64,000 bases of DNA, taken from NCBI GenBank assembly GCA_002205965.3, contig NADL03000477.1:186001-250000 (forward strand). The letters are read 5' to 3'. The DNA is from Kappaphycus alvarezii (lineage: Eukaryota; Rhodophyta; Florideophyceae; Gigartinales; Solieriaceae). Positions 34,545 through 45,729 of the stretch are shown one piece after another. Both the position numbers and the translations under genes were made by a program. The notes beneath the pieces were generated by a model, which saw only the letters and a program-made list of their open reading frames with translations, searched no databases and was not told where the DNA came from. Each line of letters opens with the position of its first letter. Positions within the stretch are counted from its first letter, which is position 1.

Positions 34545-36421
34545 TTACCCCCGAGGGTACCCTTTTCCACTTCCGAAAGTGTTAGTTGGTTCCGAATCTT
34601 CGCTGTCATAGCTAGAAGTGAAATCTTCACTGTCCGTTTCTTTTAAATCTTCAGGATGCGTGCTTTTGTCGAAATCCAGGGGCATCTTCACGGTTCTGCC
34701 GTCAATATTAACTGAAACCATTTGGTTGCCCAAGTCAATGCATGTTCCTAGTCTTTCCATTGTGGGGCAGCCAATGATTGCATCGAAAGGGAGATCCGGC
34801 ATGACAAGAAAGTCTACATCAACTTTAGAGTCCCCAAAGAACACGGAAACCTTGTCAACAGTGCCCATGCATTTTGAGACGGTTCCATCCGCTACAGTTA
34901 TTTTTCGAGTCGTTGGAGTAATTTCGAGACCTAGATCTGTCACCAAAGTTTCTGAAATGAGGTTTGGAACAGCACCCGAATCGAAGAGAGCTTGGGTTTT
35001 CATACCCAATACTTTGACTGGTACCAGCTTAAGACGTCTTGGTGCTGTCGAGGCCGATTGAAGAAACAGTTTCTTACCCTTAGCGGACTTATTAGACCTG
35101 ATAATTTTTTTGAGTTCTTTTCTCGCATCCTCTGCGTCGCCCCTCAAAAGTTGACCAAACGTTATCCCAGTTGGGGCCGATGCAAGCTCAGCCACCAAAT
35201 TGTACCTCTTCACATACTCTAGTACGTCCTTAGAGATACTCTTAACTTTCTTACTCTTTTTCGTCTTCTTGGCCGGAGTGACTCCCACTCCTGGAACAAC
35301 TTGATCAGACCTCTTGGTTCGAGGAGGTACAGGTGCTGGGATATGCTCCAGCATTCCATACTCTAGCCTAGGTTTCTTCGATAAAATGTTCCCTTCCCCA
35401 TCCCTTTTTGTCACATTGACTTGACTAATCTCTTCAGCGATGGATACGTTACCGGCATCCGTCAACCTTTGATCCCTTCTATTTTGTAAGATTTTCACCT
35501 CTGGTCCTGACTCACTCCTTGCTTCCGATAAATTTGCTCTTCTGTTGTCTTTAGACCAGCAGTTACTTTCATGATGCCCATATCGACCGCACTTTGCACA
35601 ACGAGTGTTTCTATGTGGATTATCAGGACACCTGTTTGCAAAGTGTCCAGGCTTGTGACAGTAAGAACAGACTTCTGCGGCCTTAGGGGCCCCAGACTGG
35701 TTCTTCTTAATGGTAAGAGTAAGGCTTTCCAACTGCGAGGTTATCATGTCAAGTCGATTATCGAATCGGGTTTCCAACCTTTCTTCCAAGTTTTTGACAT
35801 CGCTCCTGACAGATTCTAATGCCGCTGCACTAGTAGCCGGCCTTTGATAATTCTTTTCAGGATGTACGATAGACATCGATGTGCGGGTTTCCCTCGGTAC
35901 CTCACTCAGTGACTGAAACGTCTCCGAATTTTTGACAAATTCTACTATGGTACCCTTCAGTTCATCAAAAGTGTGAGGGCCCTTGATGAGGAGGAAATCG
36001 GAGAGCCGCTTATCCCCCATAGCCGCCTTACGCAGCATTCCGTACTTGGCTTGGGCGTTGAACCCAGCCTTTTCATAAAGATCACACAAGTACACCAATG
36101 AGCTTAACAAATCGTCGAAGTTGAGCCGGGCCTCTATGGCGGTACGAATCATCTCATCTGGTTCTACCTCCTTAGCATACTCTTTCACAAGCCACTCACA
36201 TACCTCACCGAAGTTACGCCCATTCCCGTTAAGAGACCACCCGTCGATAAACTTGGACTTATATTTGTGCTTTGCGTCACCATGAAGATAGGCGAAGATA
36301 CTTGCGGCCTTCTCTTCATCGCCCTTCTCTCGCATCACAACGTTGACATATGTGTAAAGAAACTCCTCAACGTCTTCAGTCTTGCCCCTGTGAACGTTAT
36401 ACGAGCAGCGTTGAGATCCAT
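34545..36421 (-). CDS. Element A: Gag and aspartic protease
   Basis: The probable start is the ATG at 36421 (MDLNAARITFTG), by comparison with element B (MDRNAARITFTG). In A one base is missing near 36.39 kb, so that start runs out of frame; the long frame is instead open from an ATG inside the LTR (36551). The protein has a helical Gag core (VEEFLYTYVNVV ... FDELKGTIVEFVKNS), two CCHC zinc knuckles (CSYCHKPGHFANRC and CAKCGRYGHHESNC), a Lys-rich stretch, then a retropepsin with ALFDSGAVPNLIS as active site and DAIIGCPTMERLG as the flap-side strand. The protease belongs to the gag frame. Pol lies downstream in another frame. Confidence 0.92.
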
Positions 36422-36490
36422 GATTACAGAAAAGAAATCCCCCGAAGTGTTCCTTACTACTGCTCAACTCGAATACCTCGGGTGCAACCC

Positions 36491-36507
36491 CCTCCACAAG
36501 AGTACCA
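36491..36507 (-). promoter_or_regulatory. Primer-binding site of element A
   Basis: On the minus strand TGGTACTCTTGTGGAGG starts two bases after the 5' LTR. The TGG start matches the CCA end of a tRNA. The tRNA identity was not determined. Element B retains the site with a mutation of the first T (CGGTACTCTTG). Confidence 0.7.
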
Positions 36508-36509
36508 AA

Positions 36510-37226
36510 TGATAGGGGTAAATCGGCGGGGGAAGAGATCCTCAGAACCAATTACCCTGAGAAGGAGGTGTTGCGAGCGACAAAAGTGCTGCCGTGGTAT
36601 TGTTGAACGAACAAAAGGGAGTGTATATAGAAGAGAGTTGAGAAGCTACAAGCAAGTATAAAAGGGGCAGGGTCTACCACTGACGCTCTGCGACCAGCGT
36701 AAGAAAAAGTTTCTTGGGTCTGAAGTTGACTCTCAACTTCCTACTACTCGGGACTTGGCTTGAAGTTGTCTGCCAACTTGCTTCACCTCCACTAAAGGAA
36801 GCAGTTTACTCGGCTTATATAGACTTTTGGCTACCCCAAAAGTCTCAACAAACATACTAATAACCATAAAATGTATTCACGGTAATCGTGTGAACCAGAG
36901 AGACTATTAGAAGATATTTCCTCAAGGTAAATATCTAGGTGCCATACCCATGCCAGCCACCATCGGCCAGGGGTGGGAATTGATGTGGCCATTATATAGA
37001 CCTTTCAGAGCTACTTGTAGTATCACCCACAACCTGGAACTGTACTGACATCTACTATGACAGCGTGTCCTAAAATGAAAAAAATCAGCCGACGAATTTG
37101 CCACACTCACCCAAATTAAAAATATCTTGCAAATTCAAAAACTGTAAAAATATCTTCCCAATTCCGATACTGTATACAATCATGGTCCTCATCTAGATTT
37201 TTTCGTGCGCGAATTTGCGCACATCA
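36510..37226 (-). repeat. 5' LTR of element A
   Basis: It matches 29713-30427 with only a few single-base differences. It should carry the promoter for the element RNA. The ATG opening the long gag frame lies within it. Confidence 0.93.
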
Positions 37227-38003
37227 CCTGCCTTTGTTTGTGTTTCTTCGCTTATGCTCCTTCTTCCCCCTACACCCCGCCCTTCCTCGTCCGACGTTCG
37301 CGCCCGCTCCCGCGGTCCTACTGCGGTTGCGCTTTGTCCCGCGACGACGGTGCTTTCAACCTCATCCTCCATCTTCTCCGGGTTTTTTCTTTCTTTTTCT
37401 TTTCTTCTCCCAATCGTCGCCGGATTATTGCTATTTCTTGATTTTTCGGTCTATCGTGATCTTTTTATTGGCTATTCCCATTCCAGTGATCTCCCGACCC
37501 CACAATTTCTGCCACTATGCCTTCCAGACCTGCTTCTGGGCATTCCGACACCGTTTTTCCCGAACCCATGCGTCGATGGATTACCTGATCAAATGCGTCT
37601 CCATCTTTGATGGGGTCTTCGACCTCTCCGACATTGCAGCCACAGCTGCATTATGTTCTGCCGTTCAGAACTTCTCCGTGGCGACCGCCCTGGCCCCTTC
37701 TCTGCAAAAGAACCTTCAGTTTCGTTCCGTTCCGCAGATCATGACCTCTCTTGCGGCCTCTTGTCCCGCCAACTTCTCCTGCCACTAAATCGTACCAATC
37801 TCCCAATCCGGTTCCTCTGCCTCCTGCCAAATCTTACCTACGCACGGCGACCATGCCCTAAGGGCCCCAAAACCCCTCCGCTGTCTCCCTTTCTTGGGCC
37901 GCCAAGGCCTCACTCAACATGGTGACCTTTCAGCTGTTCGGATCTCCACCAAGTTTGCGGGCGGCGTCCGCTAAGCTACTCGCGGGCTTTTTGGAGGCAA
38001 TAT
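37227..38003 (+). pseudogene. LINE 1, 5' part
   Basis: A GC- and pyrimidine-rich segment between elements A and B. Frames open in pieces include NFSVATALAPSLQKNLQF, and near the right end (with one frame change) GDLSAVRISTKFAGGVR. The latter resembles the 'GD(L/I)xAAVRxL' helix that precedes the RT domain in this kind of LINE. The continuation is at 45109, on the far side of element B, where ARRLKS...FSVPDVRRAIHSLDPFTAPG follows naturally. The left boundary is set by element A, so the true 5' end of LINE 1 is unknown. Confidence 0.5.
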
Positions 38004-38455
38004 TGATAAGGGTAAATCGTTGGGAGAAGAGATACTCAGATCCAACTACCCCAAGAAGGAGGTGTGGCGAGCGACAAAAGTGCTACCATGGTATAGGTGA
38101 ACGAACAAAAAGGAGTGTACATGTAAGAGAGTTGAGAGTGCTACAAGCAAGTATGGAATGGGCAGGGTCTACCACTGGAGCTCTGCGACCTGCTTAGGAA
38201 AAATATTTCTTGGGTCTGAAGTTGACTCTCAACTTCCTACTACTCGGAGCTTGACCTGAAGTTGTCTGTCAACTTGCTTGACCTCTTCATGAGGAAGCAG
38301 TTTACTCCGCTTGTATAGACTTTTGGCTTCCCCTAAAGTCTGAACAAAACTACAGAAGGTATCAGGAAATGCATAGAAACAATTGGTGTGGATGATATAC
38401 TGTAAACAAAAGATACTTAAGAAACTAACAATCAATGAGGTCCTCTTATTTCCCA

Positions 38456-39031
38456 TTCTCTAGATCAGATCCAAACAACTCCTCCAAAATATCCATGCTG
38501 CCCAAGCAGTCCCTACAAATATCTGCGAACGGGTCATAGCTCTCCATTTTCTCCTGGGAGATATCTAAACTACTCATGATATCTCCATCTGGTTCCAGCG
38601 TCTGCACCACTTGTTCCATACTCTGCAGTCCAGGCCCCACCAGTCCAACACTTTCAATGCCTCTGTTCCCTCATTCACCCCGTCCTCATCCTCATCTTCC
38701 TCCTCTTCCTCCTTTTCCTTCTCTTCATCCTCCCTATCCTCCCCGTCCTCCCCGTCCTCCCCGTTACTAACCTCATAGACCAATCCAGGGTCTACTTACT
38801 CCTCGAAGGTCTCCTCAGCTCCCTCCTCGATGTCCCACTCCCGCCCCTTACCTACCTCCTCCGCCTCATCCTCAATAAAGAGGCGACGCACGAATTCGAT
38901 AACCTTATTTTTGGTTTGCCGGCGCAGGCAGTCCTCCGGTCAGTAGGTCCGAAAGGGAGTAGGGGAATAGAGTTTAGGGGGCGGGTATGGCGATTTTTGG
39001 AAATGACTTTCGAGGGGCGTAGATTGGTCAT
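38456..39031 (-). pseudogene. LTR-embedded acidic protein, copy B (broken)
   Basis: It starts at the ATG at 39031 by comparison with copies C and D. The C-terminal part MESYDPFADICRDCLGSMDILEELFGSDLENGK is open to the stop at 38456. The Glu/Asp-rich middle and the N-terminal part are in other frames with stops. It is the same protein as the intact 212-aa ORF in LTR D. All copies lie at the same place in the LTR. Confidence 0.75.
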
Positions 39032-39137
39032 TTTGGTAGGCTTTAAGGATTGGGAGGAAATGGAGGGTGTTTTGGGTGTTTGGGGGGAGAGAAGTGATGA
39101 GCAAAATGATCGGACGTTTAAAACTCGGAATAAAGGG

Positions 39138-39146
39138 GTTTAAATA
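39138..39146 (-). promoter_or_regulatory. TATA-type element of LTR B
   Basis: TATTTAAAC on the minus strand, about 108 bases before the ATG of the acidic ORF. The same motif at nearly the same distance occurs in LTRs C and D. Confidence 0.5.
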
Positions 39147-39574
39147 GGCTCCCGGGGCAGGTTCTATAGATTAGGAATAGGTAAGATAAATCTGTTTGGG
39201 ATTTTGTAGTAGTGCATTTGCGCCTTTTTTTCTCAGAAAAAGCGAATTTGGAGGAGGACCTAAGGAAAAAGGGAAAAAGAACTTGGTTCGGGATCGATTC
39301 AGAGGGTAGATACAGTATAAAAATATCTAGATAAAATGGGAGTAAATTTGGAGAGGACCGCGGTAATGATAAGCAAGGCTCAGGAAGGACGAGGAAGGAC
39401 CGGAACTACAAGCAAATTTGGACAAGGGGAGGTAGTGCAGTAAACTAAAGGTCTGCAGATGATGGCGACTAAAACATCCGTTCCGATCAGCACGCGCCTA
39501 ACACCCCCCGCACTTGGGTCGAACGTCCCGTCTCGTCCTGAATGCTTTTGTTGGTCTTGTGGGAGTTCTATATA

Positions 39575-40700
39575 TTACTCAGGGAGATTATAGGGTACAC
39601 TGAAAGGATATGGTAGTAGCTCATTTCCAATATGATGAGAGAGTGTGTACCGTGCGATGAACGGCTCATCTCCTTGGTCAAGAGTTTCGTAGACTCGGCG
39701 TATGATTTCATAGTGTTCTCTAATGAGCTCCTCCCGTTTCACTTCTCCAAACCTTCCAAATGTGAGGTAAAAAACGTAGTATGCAAACTTTTCTGGCAAC
39801 GGGTCAAGTAACGGGTATCGGAAGGAGAAAAAAACTCGCAACATAAGGACTGAGTCCTCACGAGTAAGGTGCGCGCCGTGAATGGTCTGGAAGCATATGA
39901 AAATTCTAATGGCAAAAAGGAAATTACTTCTGCTTCTCGAGGGTCCTCTGTCATTTCGCGAAGCCAACGTCGAATTGTTAGCCGTCCAATAATTAAGGAT
40001 GCATAGTTTTCCCCTGGGAGACTAGGCGGTATTTAAGGTAATCTTCTTGGTGATATTCCTAGCTGCTCCCGACGCCTTTCCCTCTTCGATTATCCGCCCC
40101 GACCACTTGATAGTCCTGCTCGTATCATCATGACGGTCTTGGGAGAATCTTAGTCTTCAGCTGATGTTGTGTTTCTGAGCGTAGAAACTTAAGGTTCCCA
40201 TAGAGGATACGGGACCAGTCCATATTCCCTATCAGGCATCAAGCTGTAACCTCTCAGTCGCACATATTGGTTGTTCTTGAGAAATACATAAATCGGACGG
40301 ACAATGTTCAGATATGTTTGCGACAAATCTCCGATAGCTACCATTCCATACCTTCCTATAGAGTAATGATATATGACCTCCGCAAACCCGGGACCTGCTT
40401 CCTTGAACCTTCTATTTTAGAATGAGAATAGAACTCTCATTAATAGTCGTAAAGTATCTTCAGGTAGCAATGGTCCGTTCAACGTACGAAAACATAGGCA
40501 TATATTAATGTAGAAATGGATGATTACGTGGAGTTCGTAGTAGTCCCGCGTAATCGAGATGATCCATTCCCAGGCCCTTTTTCCTCCCAAAGAAATCATT
40601 CTATAGTTAAAGATGAGTATGCACCATGGTTGCGCATAGTCCTGTGTGAGAAGGAATTTTTCAGGCCTCTGACGGTAAAGAACCAGACGACGTGCATGGA
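39575..40700 (-). pseudogene. Element B: duplicated accessory domains
   Basis: The first domain (about 40.24-40.60 kb) reads ICLCFRTLNGPLLPEDTLRL...IGRYGMVAIGDLSQ with stops. The second (39575-39967) is open and reads ICFQTIHGAHLTREDSVLML...FGRFGEVKREELIREHYEIIRRVY with the PYPFSVPY ending. The basic Gly/Pro linker is shortened and frameshifted compared with A. Both copies of the unknown domain are thus kept in the same order as in A. Confidence 0.75.
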
Positions 40701-40739
40701 TGGCCCTCTTTGATCTCTTCCCTGAGCCTGAACAGAGCT

Positions 40740-43289
40740 TATAATGCGGGTGCCTTTCCTCCGTGGCGATGCAAGGGTCCGATTACTTTGTTTGGAAGGC
40801 CGGCCACTTCACAGCCTGTTGCATTTCTTTTTACATGAGCTACAAGTACTTTAGAGCCGACTGAAAAAGTTTGGACTGGAGGCTCTGCATCCATTTTTCT
40901 CGTCTGTGTTAGCGCGCGGTGTTATCTCCAGCCTTCGGTGGCCAGTAGTGCAACTTCCCTACTCTCTTGGTTGTTAATATTTGTTTCCGTGTCTCTCTGT
41001 AACATTCTAGGAGCCCTTTTGTACATTAGCTCGAATGGTGAGCGTCCACTTCTTTCTCTTCTTCGACGATAGCCGTATAACACTTTTGGTATGGCATCTT
41101 CCCACTGGATTTCATTCTCCGACATAGTTTTCGATATTGCTCGTTTGATGGTTCCAACCATCCTCTTCGCTTTTCCGTTTGACATAGGAGCGTATGCGAG
41201 AACTGTCTTCAGCCTAATTTCTTTCTCTTCCAAGAAACGAAGCAGTGAGGTTGCAGTAAAACAAAGGGCGTTATCCGAGCGAGATGATCCTTTTTGGAAG
41301 GCTAAACGGTTCAACTGTTTCTTTTTCGATGCATCTCAGGACAACCTCAGCATTTGCCTTCTCAACTGCAACTGCTATTGGCCATCCAGTAAGATGTTCC
41401 ACCCCTATAAGGAGATATTTGTTTCCGGAAGAGGTTTCCTTGAATGGACCGGCAAAGTCAATTGAAAATGTTTCAAAGAGACCGGAAACTGGAAAGCCTA
41501 GAATTTTCTTATACTTTCGTATCGGAGTGCGTTTTTGACAGATGTCGCAGTTTTTCACGAAATTATTGACGTCCTCATGGATGCTGGGCCACCAGAATCT
41601 CTCCGTATTGAATGTTTTGTTGTTTCGAGATCCTAATGCCCTAAGTTATCATGAAAACTCCTCAAGATCTTCATTCTTTCTTTCAAAGGGGCCACTACTC
41701 GGGGACCGGCTTTAGTGTGCCGGAAGAGTTTCCCATTCCACAATGTAAAAGCCTTTTGATTCCTGCGTACCCAATTTCTGTGTTCGAGATCAACCTTTCT
41801 CATTTCTAGTCCACCAAGGAATTTAATTAGTCCATGAATGTTAGCTTCGTACTCTTTACTATTCGGCACTTGCACCCCGGCAACTCCGACGATGTCCTCG
41901 GAAGCCTTTTTACTTGGACTCATTGGATCCCTCAAGCGGGATAGATAATCGGCAGGCTGATTATTGCGTTCGGGTCTATACACAATATCAAACCGATATT
42001 TTGCGAAAATGTCGAGCCATCGGGCCAAACGATGATGTACATCCTTCTTTTGGAATGCTTTCTTAAGTGCCTAGTGATCATTTATCAAGACAAATTTCTC
42101 TAGTGATAAAAGGTACAAGCGAAACTTTTTCAGTGCGAAGACAACAGCTAGCGCTTCTTTCTCGCAGACCGAGTATCTCCTTTCCACATCATTCAGAGTG
42201 CAAATTGCCAATTGAACTGGGTGTGGTCTTCCGTTTTCATCTTTTTGGGACAAAACGGCACCCAAAGACCGTTCTGAGGCATCTATCTCCACAACGAATG
42301 GTCTCTTGAAATCTGGGTACATGAGAAATGGGGGAACACATAGCTTATCTTTAAGCTCCTGAAATGCAGTTTCCATTTCCTTGTTCCAGTAAAATTTTCC
42401 GGTCTTTGTAGTGCTGGCATTTAACGGTGCTGCAGTCTTGGCGAAATCCTTGATGAATCTTCTGTAATATGAGGCCAGTCCCAAGAAGCTTCGAGCCTCC
42501 GTCTTTGAGGCGGGCCTTGGTGCCAACTTGAGTTTTTTAGTTTTCTCTGGATCCACTCTAATTCCTCTTGATCGATGATATGACCGAGTAATTGGATAGA
42601 AGTTTTCGCAAAGAAGCATTTGCTCAACTTAGTTTTCAGGCTGTATGAAGATATCATCTCCACTGCTGTCTTGACATGCGATATGTGCTGATCCAATGTT
42701 TTTGAGAATATTACCACATCATCGATATAAACTCTTGCAAATGAAAGTCCTTTGAAAACCTCGTTCATCTGTCTTTGGAATGTCGATGGGGCATTCATAA
42801 GACCAAAAGGCATTACTTCGAACCTGAATGTACTGGCTTTGCTGGTAAAAGTTGTTTTCCCTTACATTTTTCATCCAATGGAATCTGCCAGTAACAAGTG
42901 TAAAGATCAATTGAGCTGAAGTATCTCCTGTTCTTCAATTTTTTGAGGATTTCCTCCATATTTGGAATCGAAAATCAATCCGGTATCATTCTCTGGTTCA
43001 GTTGTAGGTAATCGACACAAAAGCGAAGTTTTCCATCCTTCTTTGGAGCTACTACAACTGGAAATAGCCATGGGGATGAAACTGGCCAAATAATATCATT
43101 TTCAAGCATACTTTTAACATTCTCTGAGATAAATTGGTCATAGTTTGGCGGTTGATGTCTAAGCCTGTGGTGAATTGGTTTAGTATCGGTACGTTCAAAT
43201 GTGTGAGTGGCCGGTACACTTGTTTGTCTTAGATCTGAAACGCTCCATGCAATTACTTCGGAAGATGTTAATATGTCATATACTTTCAT
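40740..43289 (-). pseudogene. Element B: pol relic
   Basis: It contains integrase (SDNALCFTATSLLRFLEEKEIRLKTVLAYAPMSNGKAKRM), RNase H (VVEIDASERSLGAVLSQ) and RT (VYIDDVVIFSKTL) in several frames with stops. It reads cleanly over the integrase point where A has a frameshift, but is broken elsewhere, so the two copies decayed independently. Confidence 0.88.
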
Positions 43290-43470
43290 TGAGGCGGGGC
43301 TAGAAGGTGCTGTAATTTTTCTTGAATTTCTCCAATTTGGAGCTTGTCCTCTTCTTCATCCTCACCCTCCAAATTTGGAAGGACCTCTTCCGTAGTGCTC
43401 ACATCTTCAGGTATGGAATTAGACATATTCTCGTTTTTTTGGAAAGGTAATCTTCTTTCATGCTCTGCAT

Positions 43471-44961
43471 TCAGTCCTTTGATTCGATACTATCGCAAAA
43501 AGAAACACATTCAGGTCTCAAACCTACCCTAGAATTCCAGTCTTCATCTGTTTCAAACCCAGAAACATAATCATCCCATGCCATGTTCATTATCCCCCGA
43601 GCGTACCTTTTTTCAATTCGGAAAGTGTTAGTTGGTTCCCAATCTTCGCTTTCATAGGTAGAAGTGAAATCTTTCCTGTCCGTTTCTCTTAGATTTGCGA
43701 GATGTTTGCTTTTGTCGAAATCCAGGGGCATCTTCACGGTTCTGCCGTCAATATTAACTGAAAAGATTTGGTTGCCCAAGTCAATGCATGTACCTAGTCA
43801 TTCCATGGTAGGGCAGCCAATGATTGCATCGAAAGGGAGAGCAGGCATGAAAAGAAAGTCTACATCAACTTTGGAGTCCCCGAACAACACGGAAAACTTA
43901 TCAACAGTGCCTATGCATTTTGAGACGGTTCCATCCGCCACTGTTATTCTTTGATGAGTTGGAATAATTTCAAGACCTAGATATGTCACCAAAATTTCTG
44001 AAATGAGGTTTGGAACAGCGCCCGAATCGAAAGGAGCTTGGGTTTTCATTCCCATTACTTTGCCTGGTACCAGCTTAAGACGTCTTCCTGATGTCGAGGC
44101 CGATTGAAGAAACAATTTCTTACCCTTAGCGGACTTATTAGACCTGATAATTTTTTTGAGTTCCTTTCTCTCGTCCTCTGCGTCGCCCCTCAAAAGGTGA
44201 CTAAATGTTGACCCAGTTGGGGCCGATGCAAGCTCAGCCACCAAATTGTACTTCTTCACATATTCTAGTACGTCCTTCGGGATACTCCTAGCTTTTCTAC
44301 TCTTTTTGTCCTTTTGTCCGGAGGAGTCACTCCTGGAACAACTTGATCAGACCTCTTGGTTCGAGGAGGTACAGGTGCAGGGATATGCTCCAGCATTCCA
44401 TAATCTAGCTTAGTTTTTTTCGATAAAATGTTCCCTTCCCTATCCCTTTTCGTCACATTGACCTGAATTTTTGACTAACTCTACTTTGGTACCCTTCAGT
44501 TCATTAAAAGTGTGAGGACCCTTGATGAGGAGGAAATCGGAGAGCCGCTTATCCCCCATCGCCGCCTTACGCAGCATTCCGTACTTGGCTTGGGCGTTGA
44601 ACCCAGCCTTTTCATAAAGATCACACAAGTACACCAATGAGCTTAACAAATCGTCGAAGTTGAGCCGTGCCTCCATGGTGGTACGAATCATCTCATCTGG
44701 TTCTACCTCCTTAGCATACTCTTTCACAAGCCACTCACATACCTCACCGAAGTTACGCCCATTCCCGTTAAGAGACCACCCGTCGATAAACTTGGACATA
44801 TATTTGTGCTTTGCGTCACCATGAAGATAGGCGAAGATACTTGCGGGATTCTCTTCATCGACATTCTCTCGCATCACAACGTTGACATATGTGTAAAGAA
44901 ACTCCTCAACGTCTTCAGTCCTGCCCCCTGTGAACGTTATACGAGCAGCGTTGCGATCCAT
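43471..44961 (-). pseudogene. Element B: Gag-protease relic without zinc knuckles
   Basis: It starts MDRNAARITFTGGRTEDVEEF at 44961, a natural Gag start two codons after another ATG-rich stretch. The Gag core is intact to VELVKNS near 44.46 kb, then jumps to VNVTKRDREGN. About 0.5 kb present in A (about 35.42-35.93 kb), with both CCHC zinc knuckles, is deleted. Protease FDSGAVPNLIS and IIGCPTME follow in broken frames. Confidence 0.85.
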
Positions 44962-45050
44962 GATCACAGAAAAGAAATCCAACCGAATTGTTCCCTAGTA
45001 CTGCTCAACTCGAATACCTCAGGTGCAACACCCTCCACAAGAGTACCGAA

Positions 45051-45109
45051 TAATAGGGGTAAATCGTTGGGAGAAGAGAAACTCAGAACCAACTACCCCA
45101 AGAAGGAGG
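45051..45109 (-). repeat. Truncated 5' LTR of element B
   Basis: Only the first 59 bases (TAATAGGGGTAAATCG ... AGAAGGAGG) are left next to the primer-binding site. LINE 1 sequence resumes immediately. Confidence 0.85.
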
Positions 45110-45255
45110 CCCGCAGACTCAAATCCATTCATCCCATGCCCGCGTCCCCTGTTCAGCCCCTTCCTAACTCTCGTCTTCCCCCTGCCGTCAATTTTTCCGT
45201 TCCGGATGTTCGTAGAGCCATCCATAGCCTCGACCCCTTCACCGCCCCTGGATCT
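45109..45255 (+). pseudogene. LINE 1, segment before the RT domain
   Basis: It encodes RRLKSIHPMPASP ... VNFSVPDVRRAIHSLDPFTAPGS, the conserved lead-in to the LINE reverse transcriptase ('V..AI.SF..GSAPGPDGL'). The codon after PGS is cut by solo LTR C. The frame continues as DGLSLVFLRML at 46763. The final GATCT (45251-45255) is the target-site duplication. Confidence 0.8.
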
Positions 45256-45612
45256 TGTTAGGCGCGTGCTGATCGGAACGGATGTTTTAGTCGCCATCAT
45301 CTGCAAACCTTTAGTTTACTGTACTACCTCCCCTTGTCCAAATTTGCTTGTAGTTCCGGTCCTTCCTCGTCCTTCCTGAGCCTTGCTTATCATTACCGCG
45401 GTCCTTTCCAAATTTACTCCCATTTTATCTAGATATTTTTATACTGTATCTACCCCTCTGAATCGATCCCGAACCAAGTTCTTTTTCCCTTTTTCCTTAG
45501 GTCCTCCTCCAAATTCGCTTTTTCTGAGAAAAAAAGGCGCAAATGCACTACTACAAAATCCCAAGCAGATTTATCTTACCTATTCCTAATCTATAGAACC
45601 TGCCCCGGGAGC

Positions 45613-45621
45613 CTATTTAAA
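45613..45621 (+). promoter_or_regulatory. TATA-type element of LTR C
   Basis: TATTTAAAC in the same context as in LTRs B and D (GGGAGCCTATTTAAACCCC), about 115 bases before the ATG of the acidic ORF. Confidence 0.5.
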
Positions 45622-45729
45622 CCCCTTTATTCCGAGTTTTAAACGTCCCAATCATTTTGCTCATCACTTCTCTCCCCCCACACACCCAAAACACCCTCCG
45701 TTTCCTCCCAATCCCCAAATCCTACCAAA

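Larger units (their letters stand above)
29713..37226 (-). mobile_element. Ty3/gypsy-type LTR retrotransposon A, nearly complete
   Basis: A 7514-bp element on the minus strand with LTRs of 715 and 717 bp, nearly identical to each other, so the insertion is young. LTR ends are TG...CA. It has a primer-binding site beside the 5' LTR, a short purine tract beside the 3' LTR, gag-protease, reverse transcriptase-RNase H-integrase, and an unusual accessory module. No 5-bp target duplication is present (CATTC on the left, CCTGC on the right). The left flank is the LPMO-like gene and the right flank is LINE 1, so the element sits at a recombination joint. Single-base frameshifts break gag near its start and integrase. 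Confidence 0.93.
38004..39503 (-). repeat. 1500-bp LTR of element B
   Basis: It starts TGATAAGGG and ends CCTAACA on the plus strand. It is nearly the reverse complement of solo LTR C (45256-46755). It holds R/U5 shared with LTR A, an acidic ORF, a TATA-type element at 39138-39146 and an unshared outer U3. Confidence 0.93.
38004..45109 (-). mobile_element. Gypsy retrotransposon B inserted in LINE 1 (decayed, 5' LTR truncated)
   Basis: Same family as A through the coding part, same strand, but more damaged. Its 3' LTR (left, 38004-39503) is 1500 bp and contains the acidic ORF. Only 59 bp of the 5' LTR remain (45051-45109) before the sequence returns to LINE 1. Internal length is about 5.55 kb against 6.08 kb in A, mostly because of a deletion in gag. 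LINE 1 coding sequence flanks both sides. Confidence 0.9.
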
